This document shows positions 51,703-61,085 of a DNA stretch of 64,000 nt, in pieces; positions within the stretch are counted from its first letter, which is position 1; every line of letters starts with the position of its first letter. The translations under genes were made by a program, and so were the position numbers. Source of the DNA: Candidatus Ozemobacteraceae bacterium (GTDB lineage Bacteria > Muiribacteriota > Ozemobacteria > Ozemobacterales > Ozemobacteraceae). The notes beneath the pieces are model-generated. The model did not search any database. It worked only from the letters and a program-made list of their open reading frames with translations, and was not told where the DNA came from. Location of the stretch: the NCBI GenBank assembly GCA_035373905.1, contig DAOSOK010000021.1, forward strand, positions 27,716 through 91,715, given 5' to 3'.

Positions 51703-52098
51703 ACGGCGTATCCTGCCTCCGTGGAATCTGCCCGGCCGTCCGGCCGGGAACGACAGGATACCTGCCCCGCTCCGCTTTGGCAAGCCGCCGGGGAAATTCG
51801 GGACGAACGTCTTGACTCGCACCGCGGGGGGATGATAGGTTCATCCGGTTATACAAGAGAAACAACGAAACTCGACGTTTCAAGGAAAGGAACGAAGCCG
51901 GCCCTGCCGGGGCACGGCGTATTGAGAGAGATGAACTGCCGCCGCCTCGCGCAATTCCGGGTCATTCCGCGTATCGTCTCGCCGCACGCCGGCCGGCGCC
52001 GAGGCCTCTGAACACGTCTCAGAACGGCCCTGCGCCATGCACGGGCCGCTTTTTCCGCGCTCAAGAACCTTTGTTTACATCACCAACAGGGAGATACC
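51703..52098 (+). other. Gene-free 396-base region; possible leader or small RNA
   Basis: No convincing protein gene. A weak promoter-like TTGACT (51812-51817) and a 6-bp hairpin (GGATGA / TCATCC, 51830-51846) lie about 180-210 bases before the terminator at 52025-52054. The 200 bases between could be a short untranslated RNA or the leader of the TGS-kinase gene. I could match it to no known RNA family by eye. Confidence 0.3.
52025..52054 (+). terminator. Intrinsic terminator just upstream of the TGS-kinase gene
   Basis: Stem CGGCCC-TGC / GCA-C-GGGCCG (one bulge, loop GCCAT), followed by C and five T (52050-52054). It points in the direction of the next gene and ends 44 bases before its ATG, where no complete upstream protein gene runs on this strand. 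Confidence 0.65.
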
Positions 52099-53778
52099 AT
52101 GGACACCGATAAAGATCCGAAGGAAAATCAGATCACGATCACGCTCAAAGACGGTTCGACCCACGTCATCGAGAAAGGGACGCCCCTTCTGGAAATAGCG
52201 AAGACGATCACGACCGAGCCGCATCTTCCGCTCCTCTGCGCGAGAGTCGACAACGACATCCGCGGCCTGGATTACGCGCCGACGATGGACTGCAGGGTGG
52301 AGTTTCTCGACTACCGCTCGAGCGCCGGCCAGGAGTGTTACAGGCGAAGCATCTCCTTCGTCCTCGCGCGCGCCGTGCTCGAGATGTACCGGAACGCCCG
52401 TCTGGTCATCGGCCACTCGATCGGAAACGCGTTCTATTACGACTTCTATACCGACGTCCCCGTCTCCGAGATGATTCTCGGCTTCATCAAGGACCGCATG
52501 ACGGCGATCATCGGCAAGAACGAAGTGTTCGAAAAACGCACGCTGAGCCGCGCCGAAGCCTCGGCGATGTTCAAGAAGGAAGGATATCCCGAAAAGGCGC
52601 GCCTCGTCCAGAACATCAACAACGACGACATCGGCGTCGTATCGTGCTGGAAATATATCGACCTCGATCTCGGCCCGATGGTCCCCTCGACCGGCTACCT
52701 GAACGTCTTCGAACTGAAGCAGTATGCGAACGGCTTCGTTCTGCTGTTCCCCGATGCGAAGGACCCGACGAAACCGTCGGGCATCGCCGATCAGCCCAAG
52801 ATTTTCCAGGTGTATCGCGAGAGCAAGGAGTGGGGCAAGATCCTCGAGGCGAACAACGTCGGCCGCCTCAACCACATGATCCAGACCGGCCAGGTGTCCG
52901 ACTTCATCAAGGTCGCCGAGGCCCTTCACGAGAAGAAGATCGGCATCATCGGCGACGAGATCATCCGACGCAAGACGGCCCGCATGGTGCTGATCGCCGG
53001 CCCCTCCAGCTCAGGCAAGACGACCTTCAGCAAGCGTCTCTGCATCCAGCTGCGCGTCAACGGCCTGCGCCCGATCGCCCTTTCCCTCGACAACTACTTC
53101 CTCAACCGCGACCAGACCCCGCGCGACGAGAGCGGCGACTACGACTTCGAAGACATCCACGCCCTCGACCTCGACCTGATCCACGAACACCTCGCCGCCG
53201 TCCTCCAGGGCCGCGAGATCCAGATCCCGAAATACGACTTCGCCACGGGAATGCGCCGCAAGGAAACAACGCCCCTGCGCATCAACGAAGACCAGATCCT
53301 CATCATCGAGGGGATCCACGGCTTGAACGACGAGCTGACCTCGACGGTCCCGGCTTCCGCGAAGTTCAAGATCTACATCTCCGCCCTGACCCAACTCGTC
53401 ATCGACGACTACAACCGCATTTCGACGACGGACACCCGCCTGATCAGGCGCACCGTGCGCGACCAGAAATATCGCAGCTATGCCGCGGCCGACACCATCC
53501 AGCGCTGGCCGTCCGTCCGGCGCGGCGAGGAGCGCAACATCTTTCCCTTCCAGGAAAAGGCCGACATGGTGTTCAACTCCGCCATCCCCTACGAGCTGTG
53601 CGTGCTGAAGACCATCGCCGAACCGCTGTATGCCGACATCCAGCCCGACAACCCGTCATACAGCGAAGCGCGCCGCATTCTGCGCCTCCTCTCCCTGTTC
53701 AAGCCTCTCGACCCGAAGGAAGTGCCCCCGACCTCGATTCTGCGCGAGTTCGTCGGCGGCAGCTCGTTCCACTACTGA
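52099..53778 (+). CDS. Nucleoside kinase: TGS domain fused to uridine kinase
   Basis: A 559-residue fusion. Residues about 10-75 are a TGS domain (ITITLKDGSTHVIEKGTPLL). A ThrRS second-additional-domain-like part follows (ARLVIGHSIGNAFYYDFYTD, where the H-S-I-G-N-A-F-Y-Y-D motif matches the threonyl/alanyl-tRNA editing-domain family). The C-terminal half is a uridine kinase/phosphoribulokinase P-loop domain: GPSSSGKTTFSKRL (from residue 301), LSLDNYFLNRDQTPRDESGD and IIEGIHGLNDELT. This order is that of a known bacterial nucleoside-kinase family whose exact substrate is uncertain. The ATG has AGGGAG upstream. It overlaps the next gene by one base (TGATG). The terminator 44 bases upstream suggests leader control. 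Confidence 0.9.
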   Translation: MDTDKDPKENQITITLKDGSTHVIEKGTPLLEIAKTITTEPHLPLLCARVDNDIRGLDYAPTMDCRVEFLDYRSSAGQECYRRSISFVLARAVLEMYRNARLVIGHSIGNAFYYDFYTDVPVSEMILGFIKDRMTAIIGKNEVFEKRTLSRAEASAMFKKEGYPEKARLVQNINNDDIGVVSCWKYIDLDLGPMVPSTGYLNVFELKQYANGFVLLFPDAKDPTKPSGIADQPKIFQVYRESKEWGKILEANNVGRLNHMIQTGQVSDFIKVAEALHEKKIGIIGDEIIRRKTARMVLIAGPSSSGKTTFSKRLCIQLRVNGLRPIALSLDNYFLNRDQTPRDESGDYDFEDIHALDLDLIHEHLAAVLQGREIQIPKYDFATGMRRKETTPLRINEDQILIIEGIHGLNDELTSTVPASAKFKIYISALTQLVIDDYNRISTTDTRLIRRTVRDQKYRSYAAADTIQRWPSVRRGEERNIFPFQEKADMVFNSAIPYELCVLKTIAEPLYADIQPDNPSYSEARRILRLLSLFKPLDPKEVPPTSILREFVGGSSFHY

Positions 53779-54650
53779 TGACCGGCGCCCCTCACGGGGC
53801 TGCCCTTCTGAAGCGGCGGCTGGAAGCGATACTGGCCGGGCACCCCTCAATCGAGCGGGCCGCCCTCGATCCCGTATCGTTTCCCCGCCGCTTCCTCGTC
53901 TCCGGCGGATCCCGGCAGGAAATCGAGATCGTCGGCCTTCTCTCCGCAATGCTGGCATACGGGAAACTGGAGGTGTTCACCCGCGTGACGGAAGAGATTC
54001 TCCGCCGGGCCGACCAAAGGCTGCTGGAAGTCGCGTGCAAGAAGCGGAAACTGCGCGGCGGATGGCCGGGGTATCGGCTCAGCACGGGAAATGAAATCTC
54101 GCGTCTGGTTCACGCCGGGGGCACGGTCATAGCGCTGCGCGGCGGCCTGTTCGAAAGCTTTCTGATCGGGTGGCGGGCGAAACATTCGTTGAAAGACGGT
54201 CTGATCGCCCTCCACACCGACCTCGCGAACGCCGCCGCCGACGACGGGAACGGCCCGACGACACGCGGCCTTGCCCACCTCCTCCCCGATCCCGCCAAAG
54301 GCGGAGCGGTCAAACGCTGGATGATGTTCACCCGCTGGATGGTTCGCCCGGACGACGGCGTCGATCTGGGATTGTGGCCGCAAATCCCCTCGTCGGCGCT
54401 TCTGATGCCTCTCGACCGGCACATCAGCAGGATCGCCAGAAACCTCGGTTTCACGCGCCGAGCCACGGACGACTGGAAGACGGCCGAGGAGGTCACGGCC
54501 GCCCTGCGGCGTCTTTCGCCGGAAGACCCGGTCAGATACGATTTCGCCCTCTGCCATCTCGGCATTTCCGGGGACTGCACCCACGGAAGAAACGCCGAAA
54601 TCTGCGCCGCCTGCGGACTCCGCGACGTCTGCACCGCCGGCAGGGGCTGA
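53778..54650 (+). CDS. TIGR02757/DUF2400 family protein
   Basis: A 290-residue helical protein matching the DUF2400 (TIGR02757) family. It opens with LDPVSFPRRF and EIEIVGLLSAMLAYGKLEVF, has RWMMFTRWMVRPDDGVDLGL and LMPLDRHISRIARNLGFTRR, and ends with DFALCHLGISGDC and CAACGLRDVC. The last cysteines resemble the [4Fe-4S] site of HhH-GPD DNA glycosylases, to which the family appears distantly related; its function is not known. The start shares a base with the kinase stop, so the two are translated together. Confidence 0.88.
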   Translation: MTGAPHGAALLKRRLEAILAGHPSIERAALDPVSFPRRFLVSGGSRQEIEIVGLLSAMLAYGKLEVFTRVTEEILRRADQRLLEVACKKRKLRGGWPGYRLSTGNEISRLVHAGGTVIALRGGLFESFLIGWRAKHSLKDGLIALHTDLANAAADDGNGPTTRGLAHLLPDPAKGGAVKRWMMFTRWMVRPDDGVDLGLWPQIPSSALLMPLDRHISRIARNLGFTRRATDDWKTAEEVTAALRRLSPEDPVRYDFALCHLGISGDCTHGRNAEICAACGLRDVCTAGRG

Positions 54651-54712
54651 ACCCTGGCTCCGGGAAAGCGCCTGCCGCCGGCCCTTCGCCGCCGGGCGAA
54701 ACGGAGTGCGCT

Positions 54713-56428
54713 TCAGTCTCCGGCCGGCGTTGTCGCAGAGGCAGGCTCGCCCGCTCCGGAAGGAGCATCATATATGTCATTCACTATATATTCAAGCATA
54801 TCCGCATCGGGATACAGGATGGTTGCGACGCCGAGAAAGGTCCGGCGGATCTCCCCATACCGGGGCCCGTTCCGGGCCAGTGCGACGCCGAAATTGAACG
54901 CCCCCTCGTACAGTTCGTATTCCTGCAGAAATCGCGGGTGGAGAAGAATCCGTTTCACGCGCACGGTGTAGTGGGGGTGCGGAAGCCAGATCAGATCTGG
55001 CTTCGCGGCCATCACCCGGTCGGCGGAAAACTCCTCGAGGGCGTATTCGGGACTGTTGAGACCGCTCAGGTCGATGATTGGGACGTCGGGACTACCGGCA
55101 CCGGCATAGCCGTGTTCGGTCGCGGCGATGGTGATGTCGCGGGGAAGGCGCTGCAAAAGAGATGAAAAACCCACGATATTCTGCCAGAAATCCAGTTGCT
55201 CGAGGGGCCTGGAAGCGCTCGTGACAACCCTCGCGGGAGGAAGCCCTTCGTCACGAAGATACCGATCGGCGAACGATTCCGGCAAGGCGGGACTCTGAAA
55301 GCCCGCAAATATCACACAGGCGGCGGCAAAGCGTGCGGCGTTTCGCCTCCATGGCCGCCATCCGCCTTTTTCCATGAGAAATCGGTCGAGAACGAGCAGC
55401 GAACCGATCATCAGGTAAGGAAGAAACGGACACTGATACCGCGCATCGAACCCCATCACGGGAATGAACGTGAAAAAGCAGGCAAACGTCGCCGCCATCG
55501 GGGCAAGGAAAGCGACCATCCACGCGAGAGACCGCCGTTCCACGCAGATGACCAGCGTGAAGAAGAACATCATGCCATTGGTGAGAAAATCCTGAAGATA
55601 CGCGACATGATTCCAGTCACCCTTTCCCGTATATCCCGCGAGCGACGCGAAGGTTTTCGCGTGCGCGCCAAGCGGAAAGAACTGCCCGAAAAGCACGAAT
55701 TTGAGACCGCCATCCAGGAGGCACAGCAGAGCGAACCCGGCGACGAACGCGGCAATCCAGCGGCGCATGGACTCGGGCCGGCGGGCGACGATGCTCAGCA
55801 TCGGAAACAGAAGCGCGCAAACGGCATTTTCGGGCCGAACGGCAAGGGCTGCCCCGGCAGCCAAAACCACGACGGAAAGGGCTCCGACGCCGGGCTGCCG
55901 GCAGAAGGACAACACGGCACCGATCAGGATCACATGCGAAGCAAACGACAGGGTCGTGTCCATCCCCGTGACGGCGTTCATGGGGAAGATGTTGAGCACG
56001 AGAACCAGCGGAAACAGAAACGCTCCGACGAAGACAGGGTTCCGCAGAAGACTGTTTTCGACGTTCCGGACGCCGACGATCCAGAGTCCCAGTAGCGCCG
56101 CGAGGCCCACGCTCCACGAAAGCAGCAGCAGGATCGTTCCGGGCGGGAGCGGCAGGATCTTCAAGCCGGCAGCGACCAGGAGCATATACGGAAGGCTGGT
56201 TGCGCCGAATACCTGCGCCCCGTCGGGATTCCACGCGATGCCTTTTCCCTCGAGGAGATGAGCGGCATAGCGGACGAACATGTAGGCATCGTCGAACGTC
56301 GATTCGGGCATCGCGTCGTACAGTACCACCGCATAGCCGACGAAGGCCGCTGCTACGAGAAGGCTGCATGCCCACCCGGCCCATCGTGCCGGACCGCCAT
56401 TCATCGTATCGTCGCTCATATCGGGCAT
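54713..56428 (-). CDS. GT-C membrane glycosyltransferase (AftB-like), 571 residues
   Basis: Multi-pass inner-membrane glycosyltransferase. After TM1 the periplasmic loop has the acidic pair and signature STFDDAYMFVRYAAHLLEGK, then GIAWNPDGAQVFGATSLPYM, as in AftB-like GT-C enzymes that use decaprenyl-phosphate sugars. About ten helices follow, then a soluble C-terminal part of about 150 residues containing AATEHGYAGAGSPDVPIIDL and SGLNSPEYALEEF. The C-terminus carries rare AT-rich codon runs (EYIVNDIYD). No clear Shine-Dalgarno precedes the ATG at 56428; a start at one of the later ATGs (up to MNGGPARW) is possible. It is last in a three-gene GT-C operon. Confidence 0.82.
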   Translation of the reverse strand: MPDMSDDTMNGGPARWAGWACSLLVAAAFVGYAVVLYDAMPESTFDDAYMFVRYAAHLLEGKGIAWNPDGAQVFGATSLPYMLLVAAGLKILPLPPGTILLLLSWSVGLAALLGLWIVGVRNVENSLLRNPVFVGAFLFPLVLVLNIFPMNAVTGMDTTLSFASHVILIGAVLSFCRQPGVGALSVVVLAAGAALAVRPENAVCALLFPMLSIVARRPESMRRWIAAFVAGFALLCLLDGGLKFVLFGQFFPLGAHAKTFASLAGYTGKGDWNHVAYLQDFLTNGMMFFFTLVICVERRSLAWMVAFLAPMAATFACFFTFIPVMGFDARYQCPFLPYLMIGSLLVLDRFLMEKGGWRPWRRNAARFAAACVIFAGFQSPALPESFADRYLRDEGLPPARVVTSASRPLEQLDFWQNIVGFSSLLQRLPRDITIAATEHGYAGAGSPDVPIIDLSGLNSPEYALEEFSADRVMAAKPDLIWLPHPHYTVRVKRILLHPRFLQEYELYEGAFNFGVALARNGPRYGEIRRTFLGVATILYPDADMLEYIVNDIYDAPSGAGEPASATTPAGD

Positions 56429-56446
56429 CGTATCACGCGGCCGAGG

Positions 56447-58603
56447 TCAGGGCACGAGCAGGTCGTCGAACCTGGCGACGCCGGCCTGGCGGTACGGCTC
56501 GGCGACGTAGCCGTCCGGCGTCCTGCGCACCAGAAGAGGCTCGTGCCCGGGAAGGGCCCGGAGAAGAGCCTCGTTTGCCTCGTCGCCCCGGTCGATCGCG
56601 AGAACGACCTCCTGCGTGAGCGGGTCGACGGTGTTGAGCCGGGGAACTTCATACACGTTGATTCCATACCGTTCCGGACGGCGGAACCTGTTCATCTCTT
56701 GATATTGTTCGATATATTTCACGCACAGTTCCTTGGTCGGGGGGCTTATGCGGTCCAGAAAGCCTCTCAATCCGGCCGTATCGATGAAATCGGCGGAAAG
56801 GAGCGCCATGATCTCCTGCCCGGAAAAACGCCACTCGTTCTGCAGGTGACGCGCGAGATCGAGCCGCTGCCGCGTCGGACTGGAGACGAACAGAATGCGC
56901 GGCTTTCCCCGAAACCCGTCGACAAACCGGGAAAACGCCGGGTTGATGTGCCAGAATTCGCTTCCGAGAACCGCCCATGCCTGCGTCACGGTGAGCAAAA
57001 CCGATGCGGCGACACCAGCCGCGAGGAGACGCCGGGACGCGTGAGCAAGTCCTTCATTCCAGAGCCGGGTCAGGAAGAGAGCGGCCGCAATTGTCGCCAG
57101 GGGCAGAAGAGAGAAGAAATATCTCGGACCGAAACAGAAATCCTGGTAATCGTAGACCGAGTATCCGAGAACGATGAACACGGCGTTGATCAGGAAGAAT
57201 CGTTCGACGACGCCGGCCGCGCCCCGAGCCAAGGGCCGCAGCAGGCCGATTCCGGCGAGTGCGGCGATGATGCCGCCAGAAGCGAAAACACCCAGGCCGC
57301 ACAGGTTGTCGGTGAGATTCGCGAAATGCCTGCCGAGTTCGAACTGCGCGAGGTCATGCATGACCGTTTGACCATGGCGGATGATATACAACGAATCGCC
57401 GGCGACCAGGGAGGTCAGCCGCATGTTCATCACCAGGACGACAGCCGAAAGAGCAAGCGCGACCAGCGCCCAGACCCCCCGCTTCATCCAGGACCCGACG
57501 AACAAGAACCAGGCCGCCAGCCACGCGAGATGCATGGCGACGGCGTCGACCCGCCTGGTCATCCATCCCAGGCCAAGCGCAAGGCCGCCCATGACGGCCG
57601 CCGTCCGGAGATGCCCGCGTTCAGCCGTATCGAGAGAAAACGCACCCGTGACGATCAGGAACAGCATGAACACATGGTTCATCAGGCCGGCCTGCATGAG
57701 CAGGGCAAACGGCGAAACGAGCCCGATGCAGAGAGCCGTCCGCGCCGTCTCCTCGCCGTGCGAACGTCTGAGAATCAGATACAGGAGCCAGAACGCCGCC
57801 ACCCCGAGAGCCGGATTCAGCAGGCCCCCAGCCCCGATCCGTCGCGCCATGAACAGCAGATACGCGAACGCCGGCTGATACGTCGAAAACAGCGCCTTCC
57901 CGTTGTCTCCGATGCCGGCAGTCTGAAACGACGACCGGACGCTCGTCTCGGGGCCCGTCAACCGGCCTTTCTCGAGCAGTCTCGCATGCCATTCCTGAAT
58001 GATCTCGTCCTGCACGTGAGGAACCCCGCCCATGGCGACGTGCCAGATGAGCATCGGAACGCACAGGCTGAAGAGCGACAGAGCGGCGAGCGTTCGCATG
58101 GATGGCCCAAGAGGCGGATGCCCTCCACGATCATCCGCTGTCGTGCCCGTTATAGCCGGCTCGAGGTCGATCAATCGAAACACGAGGTCGAGGGCAAGCA
58201 GGGTTCGAGCCCAATCCATCTCCCAGACGAGCCACCAGACGGGGTTGTCCGCGGTCAGGAAAACGTATCCGCTGTTGTCGTCCATGACGCGCTGCGGCAG
58301 AAGCGAGAACAGCAGGAACAGCCATACCGCCGGTCTCCCCCATGACGCCGACAGCCTGCCGCAGACCCTTCGAGCGACGGCGTTCAGCGAGTGGACCCAC
58401 GACCATGCGGCCCAGGCCGCGATCGATGTCCCGACAAGAACCGGAAACCACCACGGATCGGGCAGAATCCCGGCCGGGCCCGTCTCGATCCATTCCCGAA
58501 CCAGCCACGGATCGCGCTGGATGACCGCCGTGGCCAGATGGGCCAGAACGAGAAGCGCTCCACTCAGGAAGGCCATCCCGAAGCCCCCGGCGGTCGGCGT
58601 CAT
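56447..58603 (-). CDS. GT-C membrane glycosyltransferase, 718 residues
   Basis: Large multi-pass membrane protein of the GT-C class, different in type from its two neighbours. The N-terminal 190 residues hold several helices. A periplasmic loop then carries the acidic motif VQDEIIQEWHARLLEKGRLT, followed by GKALFSTYQPAFAYLLFMAR, as in dolichyl-phosphate-mannose-type (PMT/GT39) transferases. The C-terminal soluble part (from about residue 540) includes RILFVSSPTRQRLDLARHLQ and ends AGVARFDDLLVP. Its ATG overlaps the stop of the upstream GT-C gene (ATGA at 58600); 18 bases separate it from the next. Confidence 0.8.
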   Translation of the reverse strand: MTPTAGGFGMAFLSGALLVLAHLATAVIQRDPWLVREWIETGPAGILPDPWWFPVLVGTSIAAWAAWSWVHSLNAVARRVCGRLSASWGRPAVWLFLLFSLLPQRVMDDNSGYVFLTADNPVWWLVWEMDWARTLLALDLVFRLIDLEPAITGTTADDRGGHPPLGPSMRTLAALSLFSLCVPMLIWHVAMGGVPHVQDEIIQEWHARLLEKGRLTGPETSVRSSFQTAGIGDNGKALFSTYQPAFAYLLFMARRIGAGGLLNPALGVAAFWLLYLILRRSHGEETARTALCIGLVSPFALLMQAGLMNHVFMLFLIVTGAFSLDTAERGHLRTAAVMGGLALGLGWMTRRVDAVAMHLAWLAAWFLFVGSWMKRGVWALVALALSAVVLVMNMRLTSLVAGDSLYIIRHGQTVMHDLAQFELGRHFANLTDNLCGLGVFASGGIIAALAGIGLLRPLARGAAGVVERFFLINAVFIVLGYSVYDYQDFCFGPRYFFSLLPLATIAAALFLTRLWNEGLAHASRRLLAAGVAASVLLTVTQAWAVLGSEFWHINPAFSRFVDGFRGKPRILFVSSPTRQRLDLARHLQNEWRFSGQEIMALLSADFIDTAGLRGFLDRISPPTKELCVKYIEQYQEMNRFRRPERYGINVYEVPRLNTVDPLTQEVVLAIDRGDEANEALLRALPGHEPLLVRRTPDGYVAEPYRQAGVARFDDLLVP

Positions 58604-60246
58604 TCGTGTCTCTCCGGCAACGGCGGCACAGGGACGTCCGTCGGAAGTCCGCTTGGCGGAAGAGCCGGCCAGGGGTCGGGAAGCCCGCGGCTCCAGGGCA
58701 TGCGATAGACGGCTTTCACGTTGCCGCCGCCGGTGATATTTTCCTCGACGGTGCGAATAAATATCGGGCGAAATATTTCAGGCCGGGACGCGATCTCGGG
58801 AAACCATCCGGGGAAGATGATGAGAAGATCGGGTTTGACACGTTCGAGAAAGAGATCTATGCGTCCCTGGCGGCGCCAGGAGTTGGTCTCGGGCGAGGCG
58901 AGCCCTTCCAGGTCGATGATTCGCTGCCCGCCGAAATACGCCATGCCGCCGATGTCGTTGAGGGCGACGGTCAGGCCTTTCGGCAGTTCGTTCAGCCATT
59001 TTCCGAGCGAGACGTGGATTCGTCGGATGATGTCGCACTCCCGGGCATGGTCCTCCGCAAGCTCGACCTGGCGGTCGAGAGCGAACACGAGCGAAAACAG
59101 CAGCGGCAGAACGATCCACCGGGACCGGCCGGTCGCGTTCCAAAACCGGTGAAAGCCCGCTATCCCGCAGAACGCCGCCATGAGTATCGTCTGCGGTATA
59201 TATCTCCCATGATGGACCGTGTAATACATCGAGCCCGTCAGGATGCCGACCGATACGGCCAGCAGGGGAAGGGCAATCCAGGCCATGGCCATGCCGGCGG
59301 ACAGGGCCGGCGGCGCCGACCGCCCGAATCCGGTTTTCCAGGCAAGGAAGGGCGCCGCGAGATAGAGAAGCCCGACGAACGGGCTTTCAAGCAGCAGGAA
59401 CTCGACCCCGACCCGGAGATGATCGAGAACGCTTCCGGCGACCGCCCGCATCGCCTCCGCCGCGGGCATTTCGACGATCGCCCGGGGAAGGGCCCGGGGC
59501 GTCATCTTGGAGGTGAAGGTGTGCGGGAACGGCTGGCCGGCGATCTCCGCATGGAACAGGACGAACGGCACGACGCAGAGACCGGCGATGAGCAGCAATC
59601 GCCCCGCGAGCCGGAGGCGGCTCTCCCGCTCGTGCGCGAGAAAGATGAGCAGCGCGAGGCCGAGCAACAGGACGTTCTCCGGCCGGGCCAGGAAAGCCAG
59701 GCTCCAGCAGGCAATGGAGATCTCCCGGTCCCGGGGTCCCGGCGAATCGCCGCACGCCGACACCTGGTAGTCGAGCGCCCAGATCGCACAGGCCGCGCAC
59801 AGGGCCACCTCCATGCCGGACAGAGCCCCCCATGCCAGGGGATACGAAAAAATCAGAAGCAGGCCGGCCACGGCGCGATCAGTATCATCATCTATGAATC
59901 GTTTGAGAAGGCGCATGGCCCCGATGATGGCGACGACCGCAAGCAGGACGCCGCTTCCCTTGACCGCGAAAACGACCGCACGCATGCCGAAACCGGCGAC
60001 GGCACGATGGAGGACGGCCAGCCAGAGCGCCCAGCTGACGCTCGTCGAGGCGGCCACGGGCTCCCCGGGGTTGACGCCAAACCCCAGGCCGAACGCCAGG
60101 TTGCGGGCGAACGTCATGTGGATCCACGCGTCGTCGACGGGGAAGTTCCACGGGTCGCCGGTGACCTGCTGCTCGCGCACCAGCAGCAGCCCGGCGTTCG
60201 CCAGGAAGATCAGGATGACGAGGAGAACCGAGCGTCGGGAAGTCAT
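58600..60246 (-). CDS. GT-C membrane glycosyltransferase (AftB-like), 548 residues
   Basis: First gene of the GT-C operon and a paralogue of 54713-56428. After TM1 it has NFPVDDAWIHMTFARNLAFG and LGFGVNPGEPVAASTSVSWA, aligning with the DDAYMFVRYA loop of the paralogue. Its C-terminal soluble part repeats the shared pattern: LNDIGGMAYFGGQRIIDLEG, then LASPETNSW, and later KPDLLIIFPGWFPE. The ATG at 60246 (MTSRRSVLLVILIF) directly precedes TM1; the ribosome site is weak. A much longer frame (to 60786) is antisense to the next gene and not coding. The product probably adds sugars to an envelope glycan. Confidence 0.82.
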   Translation of the reverse strand: MTSRRSVLLVILIFLANAGLLLVREQQVTGDPWNFPVDDAWIHMTFARNLAFGLGFGVNPGEPVAASTSVSWALWLAVLHRAVAGFGMRAVVFAVKGSGVLLAVVAIIGAMRLLKRFIDDDTDRAVAGLLLIFSYPLAWGALSGMEVALCAACAIWALDYQVSACGDSPGPRDREISIACWSLAFLARPENVLLLGLALLIFLAHERESRLRLAGRLLLIAGLCVVPFVLFHAEIAGQPFPHTFTSKMTPRALPRAIVEMPAAEAMRAVAGSVLDHLRVGVEFLLLESPFVGLLYLAAPFLAWKTGFGRSAPPALSAGMAMAWIALPLLAVSVGILTGSMYYTVHHGRYIPQTILMAAFCGIAGFHRFWNATGRSRWIVLPLLFSLVFALDRQVELAEDHARECDIIRRIHVSLGKWLNELPKGLTVALNDIGGMAYFGGQRIIDLEGLASPETNSWRRQGRIDLFLERVKPDLLIIFPGWFPEIASRPEIFRPIFIRTVEENITGGGNVKAVYRMPWSRGLPDPWPALPPSGLPTDVPVPPLPERHE

Positions 60247-60290
60247 GACGCGACAGGATATCACACCCCCCGCGCCCCTGAAACCGCCGC

Positions 60291-60320
60291 TTGTCGGCCG
60301 GCGGGAGCTCATAGTATGAT
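60291..60320 (+). promoter_or_regulatory. Promoter of the beta-helix/TPM gene pair
   Basis: -35 TTGTCG (60291-60296), 18-base spacer, -10 TATGAT (60315-60320). The predicted start is about 30 bases before the ATG at 60358, which has GGAGG. Confidence 0.6.
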
Positions 60321-60357
60321 GACCGCGCTGGACAGTCATTCTTGACCGGAGGATCCG

Positions 60358-61062
60358 ATGCTCACGTTTTCCGACTTTTTCAAGCACCTGGAAGGGTTTC
60401 CCTGCCCCGAACTGTTCGAACAACACATCCGCGGGTTCGAAGACCTCACCTACGTCTGGGACATCCTGAAACGCATCCAGCAGGGATTCGTCGGAAAAAT
60501 GGTCGAGCCGCAGATCCTGGGTATCGTCGAGGACGGTGCCTGGCTGAAGGGCGAGGATATCTTCATCGGCCGGAACACGAAAGTCCAGGCCGGCGCCATG
60601 ATCATCGGCCCCGCCATCATCGGCAACAACGTCGAGATCCGTCACGGCGCGTATATCCGCGGCCATGTGATCATCGGCGACAATGCCGTCGTCGGCCATG
60701 CATCCGAACTGGGGAGGTCGATACTGTTGCCCGACGCCAAGGCGCCGCATTTCAACTACGTCGGCGACTCGATTCTCGGAAGCCACGTGAACCTCGGGGC
60801 CGGCACCAAGCTGTCGAATCTCAAGAACGACGGCACCGAGGTGAAGGTCATGGCCGCGGGCACCGGCTACAAGACCGGCATGCGGAAGTTCGGGGCCATC
60901 CTCGGCGACGGTTGCATGCTGGGCTGCAACAGCGTCACCAATCCCGGCACCGTCATGGCGCCCGGCTGCCGCGTCTATCCGAACGCGACAGTCTCCGGCT
61001 ATACGGCGCCCTCCACCATCGTGAAGCTCCGCCAGACTCTGGCCACCTCGAGAGCCTCCTGA
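60358..61062 (+). CDS. Left-handed beta-helix nucleotidyltransferase-like protein
   Basis: A 234-residue hexapeptide-repeat protein like the C-terminal half of GlmU or sugar nucleotidyltransferases, but without the Rossmann nucleotidyltransferase domain. The first 70 residues are helical (LTFSDFFKHLEGFPCPELFE). Beta-helix coils follow with IIGPAIIGNNVEIRHGAYIR, GHVIIGDNAVVGHASELGRS and VGDSILGSHVNLGAGTKLSN; the last, with N-Y-V-G-D-S and G-A-G-T, matches the GlmU acetyl-CoA site. It is probably an acyltransferase or a regulatory homologue in envelope sugar metabolism. The start has GGAGG six bases upstream. A TPM-domain gene follows 23 bases later. Confidence 0.85.
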   Translation: MLTFSDFFKHLEGFPCPELFEQHIRGFEDLTYVWDILKRIQQGFVGKMVEPQILGIVEDGAWLKGEDIFIGRNTKVQAGAMIIGPAIIGNNVEIRHGAYIRGHVIIGDNAVVGHASELGRSILLPDAKAPHFNYVGDSILGSHVNLGAGTKLSNLKNDGTEVKVMAAGTGYKTGMRKFGAILGDGCMLGCNSVTNPGTVMAPGCRVYPNATVSGYTAPSTIVKLRQTLATSRAS

Positions 61063-61085
61063 CCGATGGCCGAGCAGAGCGACCG

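Noticed and set aside
60358..60786. Extended N-terminus of the GT-C gene reaching 60786
   Set aside because: It would be wholly antisense to the beta-helix gene, which has GGAGG, a promoter and hexapeptide repeats.
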